Below are positions 1 through 7,549 of a stretch of DNA of 64,000 nt, piece by piece (position 1 is the first letter of the stretch; every line of letters starts with the position of its first letter). Source of the stretch: Azonexus sp. (GTDB lineage: Bacteria > Pseudomonadota > Gammaproteobacteria > Burkholderiales > Rhodocyclaceae); the NCBI GenBank assembly GCA_031260295.1, contig JAIRKE010000001.1:124001-188000 (forward strand). The letters run 5' to 3'. Under the pieces are notes generated by a model that did not search any database, was not told where the DNA came from, and was given only the letters and a program-made list of their open reading frames with translations. The translations under genes were made by a program, and so were the position numbers.

Positions 1-2
1 CT

Positions 3-542
3 TATGAGGCCGAGCAGGCAAAAAAACAGGCCGAGCAGGCAAGCAGGCTGGCAAGGTACGAGGCGGCGATCACGGCGGATAAGATGCAGAAACTTTCTCC
101 GGAAGAGCAGAGCTTGTTGAAAGAGGCAGGAAAGAAAACCATCGAATTTTTGAATAAAAATGCGCCAGATTACGTTAAAAACGGAGAGGTTTCGTTAGCG
201 ACGGTGATAGGGGCTGTAGAGTGGGTGGATAATAGAAAAAAATTAGATACTTTTTTTCAGTTTCTAGCCGAATCACTGGATGAGAATAAAATTGATAAAG
301 CCACATTTTTAATGATTGAAAGATATGCTCCTCAATTTTTGGCGCGTATCAGTAGTGTAGATGGTAATGAGATAAGTAAAGGAAAAAGTCCAAAGTTTTA
401 TCCTGGCCTCGTGGTTTTATATAAGAGCGAGCAGCTGGACGAAATATTGGCACAGCAGAAGGAAAAAATGGCACAGCAGAAGGAAATTCTTGAGGATCAG
501 GAATATGTGATAAAGTTTTTTAAGGCGGCATTAGGTAAATAA
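3..542 (+). CDS. Hypothetical coiled-coil protein, 5' end outside window
   Basis: The reading frame is open from base 3 with no stop before the first ATG at 84. The codons before that ATG give a repetitive Glu-Ala-Glu-Gln / Lys-Gln-Ala-Glu-Gln pattern typical of a coiled coil, so the gene almost certainly starts upstream of the window and 84 is an internal Met. The visible 179 codons end in another heptad-like stretch in which a Gln-Gln-Lys-Glu unit is repeated, followed by a short hydrophobic tail. The DNA is clearly richer in A/T than the genes that follow, which suggests acquired DNA. I do not recognise a family. It could be the C-terminal half of a larger surface, phage or defence protein. 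Confidence 0.6.
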   Translation, partial: YEAEQAKKQAEQASRLARYEAAITADKMQKLSPEEQSLLKEAGKKTIEFLNKNAPDYVKNGEVSLATVIGAVEWVDNRKKLDTFFQFLAESLDENKIDKATFLMIERYAPQFLARISSVDGNEISKGKSPKFYPGLVVLYKSEQLDEILAQQKEKMAQQKEILEDQEYVIKFFKAALGK

Positions 543-562
543 TCTGGGTCGCCACAGTCCGC

Positions 563-686
563 ATAGGTTGGTCTGAGCCAAGCGAAGCCCAACATCAACA
601 GCCATTCGGGACACTCCCATATAGCCCACGTAACCCAACGTGGGCTTCCCATTGTTGGGCTTCACCTGCGGTTCAGCCCAACCTAT
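563..686. repeat. Imperfect long inverted repeat with inner hairpin
   Basis: Bases 563-594 are nearly the reverse complement of 652-686; the arms begin ATAGGTTGG and end CCAACCTAT. Between them lies a perfect 7-bp hairpin, GCCCACG at 624-630 with CGTGGGC at 639-645. The arms carry a TTGGGCTTCG-like core that recurs at about 60378-60390. This looks like a dispersed non-coding repeat of the REP/BIME kind. It fills the gap between the AT-rich first gene and the DUF3597 gene; I see no gene in it. Confidence 0.6.
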
Positions 687-801
687 AACCAGCAAGCTCG
701 TAGGGTTGCGCCGATGCTATGCTTAAATGACGCTCCCGGCCGGTAGAGCCGGGATGTCGTTGCAATGCCGCATTCCTGCAAACTTCGTGAAAGGAAATGT
801 C

Positions 802-1209
802 ATGGGAATTTTCAGCAAAATCCTCGCCAAACTCGGATTTGGCGGCAGTGAAGCGGCTGCCGCGCCGGCTCAAGCGCCGGCCGCCAGTGCCACGCCGGCC
901 GCACCGAGTGCGCCAGTAGCTCCGGCAACCCCGGCGCCCGTGGCGATCAGCGCGGTCGATGTCGTGTCCAAGCTGGAAGGCATGGCCGCGAAAAATCCGG
1001 AAAAGCTGAACTGGAAAGTCTCGATCGTCGATTTGATGAAGCTGCTCGGGCTGGACAGCAGCCTCGCGGCGCGCAAGGAGTTGGCCGGCGAACTGGGTTG
1101 CCCGGCCGAGAAGATGGGGGATTCGGCGCAGATGAACATGTGGCTGCACAAGACCGTGTTGCGGAAACTGGCCGAAAACGGCGGCAATATTCCGGCAGAA
1201 CTGCTCTGA
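802..1209 (+). CDS. DUF3597 domain-containing protein
   Basis: A 135-residue protein. The N-terminus (MGIFSKILAKLGFGG) is followed by an Ala/Pro-rich linker (about residues 17-50). The C-terminal domain carries the DUF3597 hallmarks: GMAAKNPEKLNW, a LLGLDSSLAARKELA segment, and an ending with MNMWLH and AENGG. The ATG at 802 is preferred over one 25 codons upstream because AAGGAAA sits just before it and the upstream codons do not resemble the family. The family is widespread in proteobacteria and has no established function; it resembles small cytosolic helical proteins. A strong terminator follows. Confidence 0.85.
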   Translation: MGIFSKILAKLGFGGSEAAAAPAQAPAASATPAAPSAPVAPATPAPVAISAVDVVSKLEGMAAKNPEKLNWKVSIVDLMKLLGLDSSLAARKELAGELGCPAEKMGDSAQMNMWLHKTVLRKLAENGGNIPAELL

Positions 1210-1227
1210 GCATCGCGTATCGCCACC

Positions 1228-1252
1228 AAGGCCCGCCGAGCGGGCCTTTTTA
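1228..1252 (+). terminator. Rho-independent terminator after DUF3597 gene
   Basis: A perfect 7-bp GC stem, GGCCCGC at 1230-1236 and GCGGGCC at 1240-1246, with a 3-nt loop is followed by five T's. It lies 18 bases after the stop codon. Confidence 0.9.
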
Positions 1253-1295
1253 TTAACCTGGCAATCAAATTCCCATGCTTTTTCTGGTGCCGTTG

Positions 1296-1390
1296 GCCCC
1301 CACCCTAGCCCTCCCCCGTCCCCGATGGGGACAGGGGAGGGAACGAGGCTCCTTCCCCCGCGTGCGGGGGAAGGTTGGGATGGGGGGGCA
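1296..1390. repeat. REP-like GC-rich palindromic repeat
   Basis: An imperfect palindrome of about 95 bp. The outer arms are a CCCCCACCCTAGCCC-type sequence against GGTTGGGATGGGGG. Two inner hairpins are present, GTCCCCgatGGGGAC near 1318-1332 and a near-perfect CCTTCCCCCGC/GCGGGGGAAGG stem at 1351-1374. A related C-rich/G-rich element occurs at 31319-31352. It sits between two convergent genes, a usual place for REP-type repeats. Confidence 0.6.
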
Positions 1391-1413
1391 ATACAATCTA
1401 TTTGATTGCCGGT

Positions 1414-3318
1414 TTAATAACGGCTCAAAGCCCTGGCGATGAAGTGCCGGCCGACGCGCGGCTTGGGCACGCGCTGGTCGAACCAGGCGCGGACATCCTC
1501 GTCCAGCCCGAGGCCGTGCATGTAGTTGTACAGCGCCTTGTTCAGCGCCGGGCCGAGGCGGGCGTGGTCGACGCCGGTGGGGTCGATGAATTCGACGTCG
1601 TTGCTGGCGAAGCTGACCGACGGCAGCGGCTTGAGGCGAATGCCGTAGGCTGCCGGGTTCTTGCCGACCGGCGAATGCACGGTGCAGGAAAAACGGTGGA
1701 AAAAGCCGGATTGGATGCAGCCCTCGGCGAACAACTGGCGCACATATTCCAGCGCATCGACGGTGTCCTGCACCGTTTGCGTCGGAAAGCCGTACATCAG
1801 ATAGGCGTGAACCAAAATGCCGGCATCGCTGAAAGCGCGGGTGACGCGCGCCACCTGTTCGACCGAGACGCCTTTTTGCATCAGCTTGAGCAGCCGGTCG
1901 GAGGCGACTTCCAGGCCGCCGGAGACGGCGATGCAGCCGCTGTCGGCGAGTTGACGGCAGAGTTCCGGGGTGAAGGATTTTTCGAAACGGATGTTGCCCC
2001 ACCAGGAAATCGCCCGGTTGCGCCGCTGCAACTCGTCGGCCAGCGCCTTCAAGGCTTTCGGCGGCGCGGCTTCGTCGACGAAATGAAAGCCGCTCTGGCC
2101 GGTTTCGCCAATGATGGCCTCGATGCGGTCGACCATTAGCGCCGCCGGTGCGCCGTCGTATCGGTTGATGTAATCGAGGCTGATGTCGCAGAAGCTGCAT
2201 TTCTTCCAGTAGCAGCCGTGGGCCACGGTCAGCTTGTTCCAGCGCCCATCCGACCACAGCCGGTGCATCGGATTGAGCATGTCGAGCAGCGACAGGTAGC
2301 GATCGAGCGGCAGGCCGTCCCAGGTTGGCGTGCCGATTTCGGCGAAGGGAATATCGGGCTCGCCGCTGTCGAAATAGCCAACCTGGCCGTCGACGCGGGC
2401 GAAGGTACGTACCAGATCGCGCAGTGGCCGCCGGCCATCGAGATGTTCGAGCAGGGCGAGCAGCGGCCGTTCGCCGTCGTCGAGCGTCACGTAGTCGAAA
2501 TGACCGAACACGCGCGGCTCCTTCAGTTCGCGCAACTCGGTATTGACGTAACCGCCGCCGAGCACGGTGACGATGCCGGGGCGCGCGGCCTTGATCGCTT
2601 GCGCCATGCGGAAAGCCGCATAGACTGAGCCGGGGAAGGGTGCCGAGAGCAACACAAGGTCGGGTCGCTCGGCCTCGACGGCGGCCAGCGTCAGCTTTTC
2701 CAGCGTTTGGTCGACCAGCGTCGGCGGCGCAGCCAGCGCCTGGGCCAGTGGCTCGAAGGTCGGCTGGCTCAAGGCCAGCGATTCGGCGTAACGGACGAAT
2801 TCGAAACGGCTGTCGGCAGCGTCGCGCAGCACGTCGGCCAGATCGTCGAGGAACAGTGTCGCCAGGTGGCGCGCCCGATCCTGGATGCCGAGATTACCGA
2901 AGGCCCAGGCCAGCGGATCACCGCCTTCGTCATCGATGTAGACGTCGAGCGAGGCGAAGCGCGGACCTTCGGGCAGGAAGGCGCGGCTGGCGATACGGTA
3001 GCCCAGCGACGGGTCGCGCCCTTGCAAAAAGGCGACGGCCGGCGTCACGGCGGCCAGATAGCGGTCGAACTGCTCGGCAAAGGCGTGCAGGCTGGGCGAG
3101 CGTTTCTTCGCCGGCAGCGCCCGCACCTGCTCATGCAGCGCCCGCAGGCCATCCGGCGAGAACAGTTCGAGCGCCAGTTGCAGGGCGATGTCGCGCTGCG
3201 CCGCATGAATCCCCCGCGAACGCAGAAAGCCAGTCAGATAGGCGGTGGACGGATACGGCGCGTTGAGCTGCGTCATCGGCGGGATGAGCGACAGCACGCG
3301 GCGGGGACTATGTTGCAT
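1414..3318 (-). CDS. B12-binding domain / radical SAM protein
   Basis: 634 residues. The N-terminal half (about 1-300) resembles a cobalamin-binding Rossmann domain with a glycine-rich GGGYVNTE segment near residue 254. The second half is a radical SAM core with its [4Fe-4S] cysteines at C369, C374 and C377 (GCYWKKCSFC). This CX4CX2C spacing differs from the usual CX3CX2C but is seen in some B12/radical SAM subfamilies. Such enzymes use SAM and cobalamin for methylations or rearrangements at unactivated carbons. The substrate cannot be told from sequence, and no RiPP precursor or biosynthetic partner lies beside it. It is monocistronic, and the short region upstream separates it from the divergent PilJ-N-like gene. 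Confidence 0.85.
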   Translation of the reverse strand: MQHSPRRVLSLIPPMTQLNAPYPSTAYLTGFLRSRGIHAAQRDIALQLALELFSPDGLRALHEQVRALPAKKRSPSLHAFAEQFDRYLAAVTPAVAFLQGRDPSLGYRIASRAFLPEGPRFASLDVYIDDEGGDPLAWAFGNLGIQDRARHLATLFLDDLADVLRDAADSRFEFVRYAESLALSQPTFEPLAQALAAPPTLVDQTLEKLTLAAVEAERPDLVLLSAPFPGSVYAAFRMAQAIKAARPGIVTVLGGGYVNTELRELKEPRVFGHFDYVTLDDGERPLLALLEHLDGRRPLRDLVRTFARVDGQVGYFDSGEPDIPFAEIGTPTWDGLPLDRYLSLLDMLNPMHRLWSDGRWNKLTVAHGCYWKKCSFCDISLDYINRYDGAPAALMVDRIEAIIGETGQSGFHFVDEAAPPKALKALADELQRRNRAISWWGNIRFEKSFTPELCRQLADSGCIAVSGGLEVASDRLLKLMQKGVSVEQVARVTRAFSDAGILVHAYLMYGFPTQTVQDTVDALEYVRQLFAEGCIQSGFFHRFSCTVHSPVGKNPAAYGIRLKPLPSVSFASNDVEFIDPTGVDHARLGPALNKALYNYMHGLGLDEDVRAWFDQRVPKPRVGRHFIARALSRY

Positions 3319-3410
3319 GGCGCGAATGATAGGGGAAGCAGTCTGCTTGTAAAGAGCGTGTCATGTTCGGGTGGTCCAATGCCGGGAATTGTTTCCGATG
3401 ACATTGACCG

Positions 3411-4308
3411 ATGCGCCACTTTTCTTCTCTTGCCCTATTTTCCATTGTTTTCGCACTCATCCTCACGCCGGCGACTGCCGTGAGGGCAGCCGATTCTTCC
3501 ACGACCCTTCTGGCGCTCATCCTCGCGCCGGCCTCCGACGTAGCGGCGGTCGATTCCAGCATCGCCCAGGACATCGCCAGCGCTGGCCGCCTGCGGACGC
3601 AGTCGCAGCGCCTGGCCAAACTCTATCAACAGGCGGCGATGGATATAACTACCCAGGCCGCCAGGCACCAGATTGCCACCACCATCAGTGCAGTCGATGG
3701 CGAACTGGCGCGCTTGGCGAAATACGACCGGCTAGCCAATACGCAACGCCCGCTGGCGCGCAGCAAGGCACTCTGGCAGGAGCTACGGGGCGCTTTGAAC
3801 GAGAGTTACAGCCAGACCAGCAGCGAGCGGGTTAACCAGTTGGTATGAACTGACGCTGCATACCGGAAAACTGGCGATGCAGATCGAGGCCGCCGACGAA
3901 ACGCCGGTTGGCCGCTTGCTCGATCTATCATTGCGGCTCAACATGCTCTCCCAGCGGATGGCCCGGCTCTATCTGCTGGCCTACGCCGGAGACCGTTCGC
4001 AGAGCGTGTTGACCGACCTACAACAGGATCGCCTGGAATTCATCGCTGGCCTGTATGAACTCGAAACCGCCCGCGAGAACTCCCCGGACAGCCGCGAGGC
4101 AATCAGCCTGGCGAAAACCCAGTGGTTATTCTTCGTGCAGGCTATCGGTACCAGCCGTGGCGGCGAACGGCAGGCGAAGAACGTAGCGACGAGCAGCGAG
4201 CGGATTGCCCAGATGCTCAACGAGGTCAGCGCGCATTATGCCGATAGCTCCGCGCCGGGCCAGTTGGCAACCGACCAAGGAAAGTTGGCGGCCAGACAAA
4301 AAAAGTAG
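3411..4308 (+). pseudogene. PilJ-N-type sensor-domain protein, frameshifted
   Basis: Two open frames in adjacent phases (3411-3848 and the frame reading through 3877-4308) together give one protein of about 299 residues with two copies of the helical module of type IV pili methyl-accepting transducer N-terminal (PilJ-N) domains: LRTQSQRLAKLYQQAA in the first half and LRLNMLSQRMARLYL in the second. Frame 1 ends ...NQLV-stop. Dropping one G at 3842/3843 makes it read ...NQLYELTLHTGKLAMQIE, which joins the halves seamlessly. The gene is therefore disrupted by one extra base, or the base is a sequencing error. An N-terminal signal peptide is present, so the protein would be periplasmic. No HAMP or signalling domain follows. 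Confidence 0.75.
3453..3572 (+). repeat. 60-bp tandem duplication in signal-peptide region
   Basis: Bases 3453-3512 and 3513-3572 are diverged copies with a 60-bp period. They encode two successive 20-residue units, ALILTPATAVRAADSST... and ALILAPASDVAAVDSSI.... The duplication repeats the hydrophobic core and cleavage-like region of the signal peptide, giving two candidate cleavage sites. Confidence 0.7.
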
Positions 4309-4409
4309 CGCCCGATCTTCTGTCGAATGGCCGGCGGCGCGGCATGCTCGCCCGACAAGCGGCGGCGATTGCGGAAATCGGGATAGTCGTTGCTTATCCC
4401 CGAGAAAAT

Positions 4410-5432
4410 TCAGTAAAACAGCTTCATCAGGTCCAGCGTCGCGCTGTGGCCGACCTGGGCGCGGTTGATCGCCAGCCAGCGGCGTGCGTGCTCGCGCCCT
4501 TGGTCGCGCAGGCGTTCAAAGAACGGCAGGTTGACCGCCAGCTTGCTCTCGGCCGGCATCTGGCCGAGCAGGCCGTCGCCAGTGATGGCATGAAAGCGCA
4601 GGCGGCTGACGCGCCGCTCGAAACGGCCAAGTGGTAACAATTCGGGCAGCCAGTCGGGCAGCCAGGAATTACCAATCTGCTCACGCATGTGGGCGAACAT
4701 GCGCATTTCGCGCAGGAAGGTGGCATTGAAGGCCAGTTCGCCCAGGCGCTGCTTGATGTCGGCGGCGCTGACCGGCGTCTCGCTGTAATGCAGCGGCGCT
4801 AGCAGAATCAGCAAAATGTCGGCGGCGGAACATTGGTAGAGCAGCGGAAAGATGGCCGGATTGGCACTGTAGCCGCCGTCCCAGTAAGGCTCACCATCGA
4901 TGGTCACGGTGCGGTGGAGGGTCGGCAGGCAGGCCGAGGCGAGCAGGGCGTCGACGCTCAACTCGTGGTTGCGGAACAGGCGCAGCTTGCCGGAGTTGGC
5001 GTGAGTGGCGGCGATGAACAGCTTGACCGGGCAGTCGCGGCGTAGGCGGGCGAAGTCGAATTGCGCCTGCAACACGTCGCGCAGGGGGTTGAGGTCGAAG
5101 GGATTGATCTGTTCCGGCGACAGATGGGTGGTCCATTGCAACATCAACTTCAGCGCCGGCGCCATGCCGCCGGCTGCCTCGGCTGGCGGGGTGAACGGCG
5201 ACTGTCCGGCGATCGCCGTCCAGAAGCCGGCCAGGGTCTCGCGGGCGCCGTCGCGGCCGCCGGTCATCAGGCCGTGCGCCAGGCATAGGGCGTTCATCGC
5301 TCCGGCGCTGGCGCCGCTGACGCCCTCGAACGCCAGGTCGCTGTCGGCCAGCAGCGCGTCGAGCACGCCCCAGGTAAACGCGCCGTGAGCGCCGCCGCCT
5401 TGCAGGGCGAGGTTGAGCATGGGTTTGGTCAT
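4410..5432 (-). CDS. Patatin-like phospholipase
   Basis: 340 residues of the patatin/RssA fold. The oxyanion-hole motif GGGAHG is at residues 12-17, the nucleophile elbow GASAG has Ser42, and the catalytic Asp lies in the DGG motif at D185. The Ser-Asp dyad predicts lipid acyl hydrolase activity on membrane phospholipids. There is no signal peptide, so it is probably cytosolic or on the inner face of the membrane. It follows the CdsA paralogue by 58 bases on the same strand and may be the last gene of the phospholipid module starting at 11286. A poly-beta-hydroxyalkanoate depolymerase-like role is also known for some patatins, but the context favours lipid turnover. Confidence 0.85.
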   Translation of the reverse strand: MTKPMLNLALQGGGAHGAFTWGVLDALLADSDLAFEGVSGASAGAMNALCLAHGLMTGGRDGARETLAGFWTAIAGQSPFTPPAEAAGGMAPALKLMLQWTTHLSPEQINPFDLNPLRDVLQAQFDFARLRRDCPVKLFIAATHANSGKLRLFRNHELSVDALLASACLPTLHRTVTIDGEPYWDGGYSANPAIFPLLYQCSAADILLILLAPLHYSETPVSAADIKQRLGELAFNATFLREMRMFAHMREQIGNSWLPDWLPELLPLGRFERRVSRLRFHAITGDGLLGQMPAESKLAVNLPFFERLRDQGREHARRWLAINRAQVGHSATLDLMKLFY

Positions 5433-5490
5433 TCCTGAACGGTACTGGAAGATCGAGTGACGATGGTAGCCCGGTTGCCCTCGCCTGTCG

Positions 5491-6441
5491 TTACGGCACC
5501 CACCAGTAGCGCACGATGTGGAAAAAAATTGGCGCCGAGAAGCTGATGGAATCGACGCGATCGAGCATGCCGCCGTGGCCTTCGATCATCGCGCCCCAAT
5601 CCTTGAGGCCGCGGTCGCGCTTGATGGCCGAGAGCACGAAGCCGCCGAAAAAGCCGAGCACGTTGATGGTCAACGCCACCAGTGCGGCTTGCCAGGGGTT
5701 GAAGGGCGTGATCCACCACAGCCCGGCGCCGACGGCGGTCGAGGTCAGCACGCCGCCGATCAGGCCCTCCAGGGTCTTCGAGGGCGAAATTTCCGGCGAC
5801 AGCTTGTGTCTGCCGAACAATTTGCCCCATACGTACTGGAATACGTCGCTGGATTGAACGGTGAGCACGAGAAAAACGATGAGTTGCAGGTTACGCCCGG
5901 CGAAACCGGGAATCTCCAGCGTCAGTAAGGCGGGGACGTGGGAAATACAGTAGACGCAGATCATCAGCCCCCATTGCACCTTGGCGGCGCGTTCCAAAAA
6001 GCGGGTGGTGTCGGCCCCGAGGGTGGAGGAAATGGGCAGCAACAGAAAGGCGTAGACCGGGATCAGGATGGAAAAAAGGCCATACCAGTCGATTTCGATC
6101 AGCCAATATTGCAGCGGCAGAAAAAAGAAAAAACACCAAAGCAGGGCGCGATGGTCGCCCAGGCGCGTATAAGTGGCCGAGATGAATTCGCGCAGCGCCT
6201 GAAAGGAGATGAAAGCGAACAGGATGATGACGCCCTCCTTGCCGCCCCAGAAAGCCAGCGCCAGCGCGCCGATCATCCACCACCAGGCTTTGATGCGGGC
6301 GTTGAGGTTATCGACGACGCCGCTCGATTGGCCGGGTTGCAGCCGCCAGCGCAGCATGCCGCCGATCAGGCTGGCGACGGCCAAGGCGGCGAAGATGCCG
6401 CCAAAGAGGATGAACAGGGTATCCGTGGGGGTCATGGGCAT
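5491..6441 (-). CDS. ynbB: Phosphatidate cytidylyltransferase paralogue (YnbB-like)
   Basis: 316 residues with about eight membrane segments. The CTP-transferase signature is intact near the C-terminus: SAIKRDRGLKD then EGHGGMLDRVDS, carrying the KR...KD and HGG..DR residues. Family chemistry is CTP + phosphatidate to CDP-diacylglycerol at the inner membrane. The housekeeping cdsA is elsewhere (41299-42129), so this is a second copy. It starts 13 bases after plsC and belongs to the run of lipid genes that matches E. coli ynbABCD (YnbB is the CdsA paralogue there). The start is the first of two close ATGs (6441, 6435), and neither has a clear ribosome site. Confidence 0.85.
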   Translation of the reverse strand: MPMTPTDTLFILFGGIFAALAVASLIGGMLRWRLQPGQSSGVVDNLNARIKAWWWMIGALALAFWGGKEGVIILFAFISFQALREFISATYTRLGDHRALLWCFFFFLPLQYWLIEIDWYGLFSILIPVYAFLLLPISSTLGADTTRFLERAAKVQWGLMICVYCISHVPALLTLEIPGFAGRNLQLIVFLVLTVQSSDVFQYVWGKLFGRHKLSPEISPSKTLEGLIGGVLTSTAVGAGLWWITPFNPWQAALVALTINVLGFFGGFVLSAIKRDRGLKDWGAMIEGHGGMLDRVDSISFSAPIFFHIVRYWWVP

Positions 6442-6454
6442 GGCGCTAGAGAGA

Positions 6455-7081
6455 TCAGTCGGCTGGCGGGGCGAGGTCGAGCAGGGCTTGGCGGGCGCGG
6501 GCGAGGAAAGTGGCCTTGTCCTCGCCGCTTTGCCAGGTCAGGGCCGGGCCGAAGGTCAGCGTGCACAGTAGGGGCAGGGGAATCAGCGCGCCCTTGGGCA
6601 TGGCCCGGCCGAGATTCTCGATCCACACCGGGATCAGTTCGACCGCCGGGTTATTCCGGGCCAGGTGGAAAAGTCCGCTCTTGAAGGGCAGCAGGCCATC
6701 GCCCAGATTGCGCGTACCTTCGGGAAAGAGAATCAGCGATTCCCCGGCGGCCAGGGCCGCGCTCATGGCGGCGATGGGATCGACGGCGGGGTTGGCATGG
6801 CCGGCTTGACGGTTGATCAGCACGCCGCGCAGAACCCGGTTGATGAGATAAGTGCGCAGGCCGCCCTTCAGCCAGTAATCAGCCCCGGCCACCGGCCGTG
6901 TCCGTTCCCGGATGCGCTTGGGCAAGGTCGCCCAGATGAGTACGAAATCGCCGTGGCTGCGGTGGTTGGCGTAATAAACGCGCACCCGCTCATCGGGCAG
7001 GCTGCCCAGCCAGCGGGCGCGAACGCCGGTCAGGAGCTTGGCGAAATTACAGATGACGGCGGCGAGGATTTTCTCGATCAA
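6455..7081 (-). CDS. 1-acyl-sn-glycerol-3-phosphate acyltransferase (PlsC family)
   Basis: 208 residues. The acyltransferase HX4D motif is NHRSHGD (H40, D45) and the substrate-binding motif FPEGTR is at 119-124. An N-terminal hydrophobic stretch suggests membrane association. The family transfers acyl chains to lysophosphatidate or related lysolipids. The start codon is TTG at 7081, with GAGG eight bases upstream. It is placed 12 bases after the small membrane protein gene and 13 bases before the CdsA paralogue, so all three are probably cotranscribed. The reaction would supply phosphatidate for the cytidylyltransferase next door. Confidence 0.85.
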   Translation of the reverse strand: MIEKILAAVICNFAKLLTGVRARWLGSLPDERVRVYYANHRSHGDFVLIWATLPKRIRERTRPVAGADYWLKGGLRTYLINRVLRGVLINRQAGHANPAVDPIAAMSAALAAGESLILFPEGTRNLGDGLLPFKSGLFHLARNNPAVELIPVWIENLGRAMPKGALIPLPLLCTLTFGPALTWQSGEDKATFLARARQALLDLAPPAD

Positions 7082-7093
7082 AGGTCAGTCCTC

Positions 7094-7549
7094 TTATTGA
7101 CGGCTGGACAAAATAATCAGCAGCGCGATGAATATCAATGCCTGCCCAAACACCGCGATGATCTGGCGCGCATGCAGATGCCGCGTTGCCGTGACGCGCT
7201 CAAACATGGCGCGGCCTGGCGGCGCATCTTTTTTCAGCAGCGTTTGCAGCGCCCTATCGAAATCGCGCTGCGCCGGCGCGCAGTCCTCTGCGGGCAGCCG
7301 TGCCCAGGCGGCGAAGATGGGCCGGTCAAAAGCGAGTCGCCAGGCATACCAAGCTTGGCTGCACGCCAGCCCGAAACCCAGGCTGAACAGACAGACAAAT
7401 ACCGTATCGCTTAGGAAAGACCAGGCGACAGCGAAGCTGAGCAACAGCAAGGCAAGGCTCAAGGCATGGATTCGGCCGGCGGCCTCGCACAGGGCCAGCC
7501 CGAGCAAAGCCAGGTCGTGGTCGGGCACTGATTCAGCGGGCATGTGCAT
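7094..7549 (-). CDS. Small membrane protein in phospholipid module
   Basis: 151 residues of unknown family. Two hydrophobic helices are grouped near residues 30-65 (LALLLLSFAVAWSFL and VFVCLFSLGFGLAC) and a third at the extreme C-terminus (LIFIALLIILS). A soluble stretch of about 60 residues lies between, probably cytoplasmic or periplasmic and helical. ATG 7549 is chosen over an upstream start at 7609 because AAGGA stands six bases before it. The gene overlaps the end of the PAP2/phosphatase gene by 17 bases. Position inside the module implies a role tied to the same lipid pathway; nothing in the sequence gives an activity. Confidence 0.7.
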   Translation of the reverse strand: MHMPAESVPDHDLALLGLALCEAAGRIHALSLALLLLSFAVAWSFLSDTVFVCLFSLGFGLACSQAWYAWRLAFDRPIFAAWARLPAEDCAPAQRDFDRALQTLLKKDAPPGRAMFERVTATRHLHARQIIAVFGQALIFIALLIILSSRQ

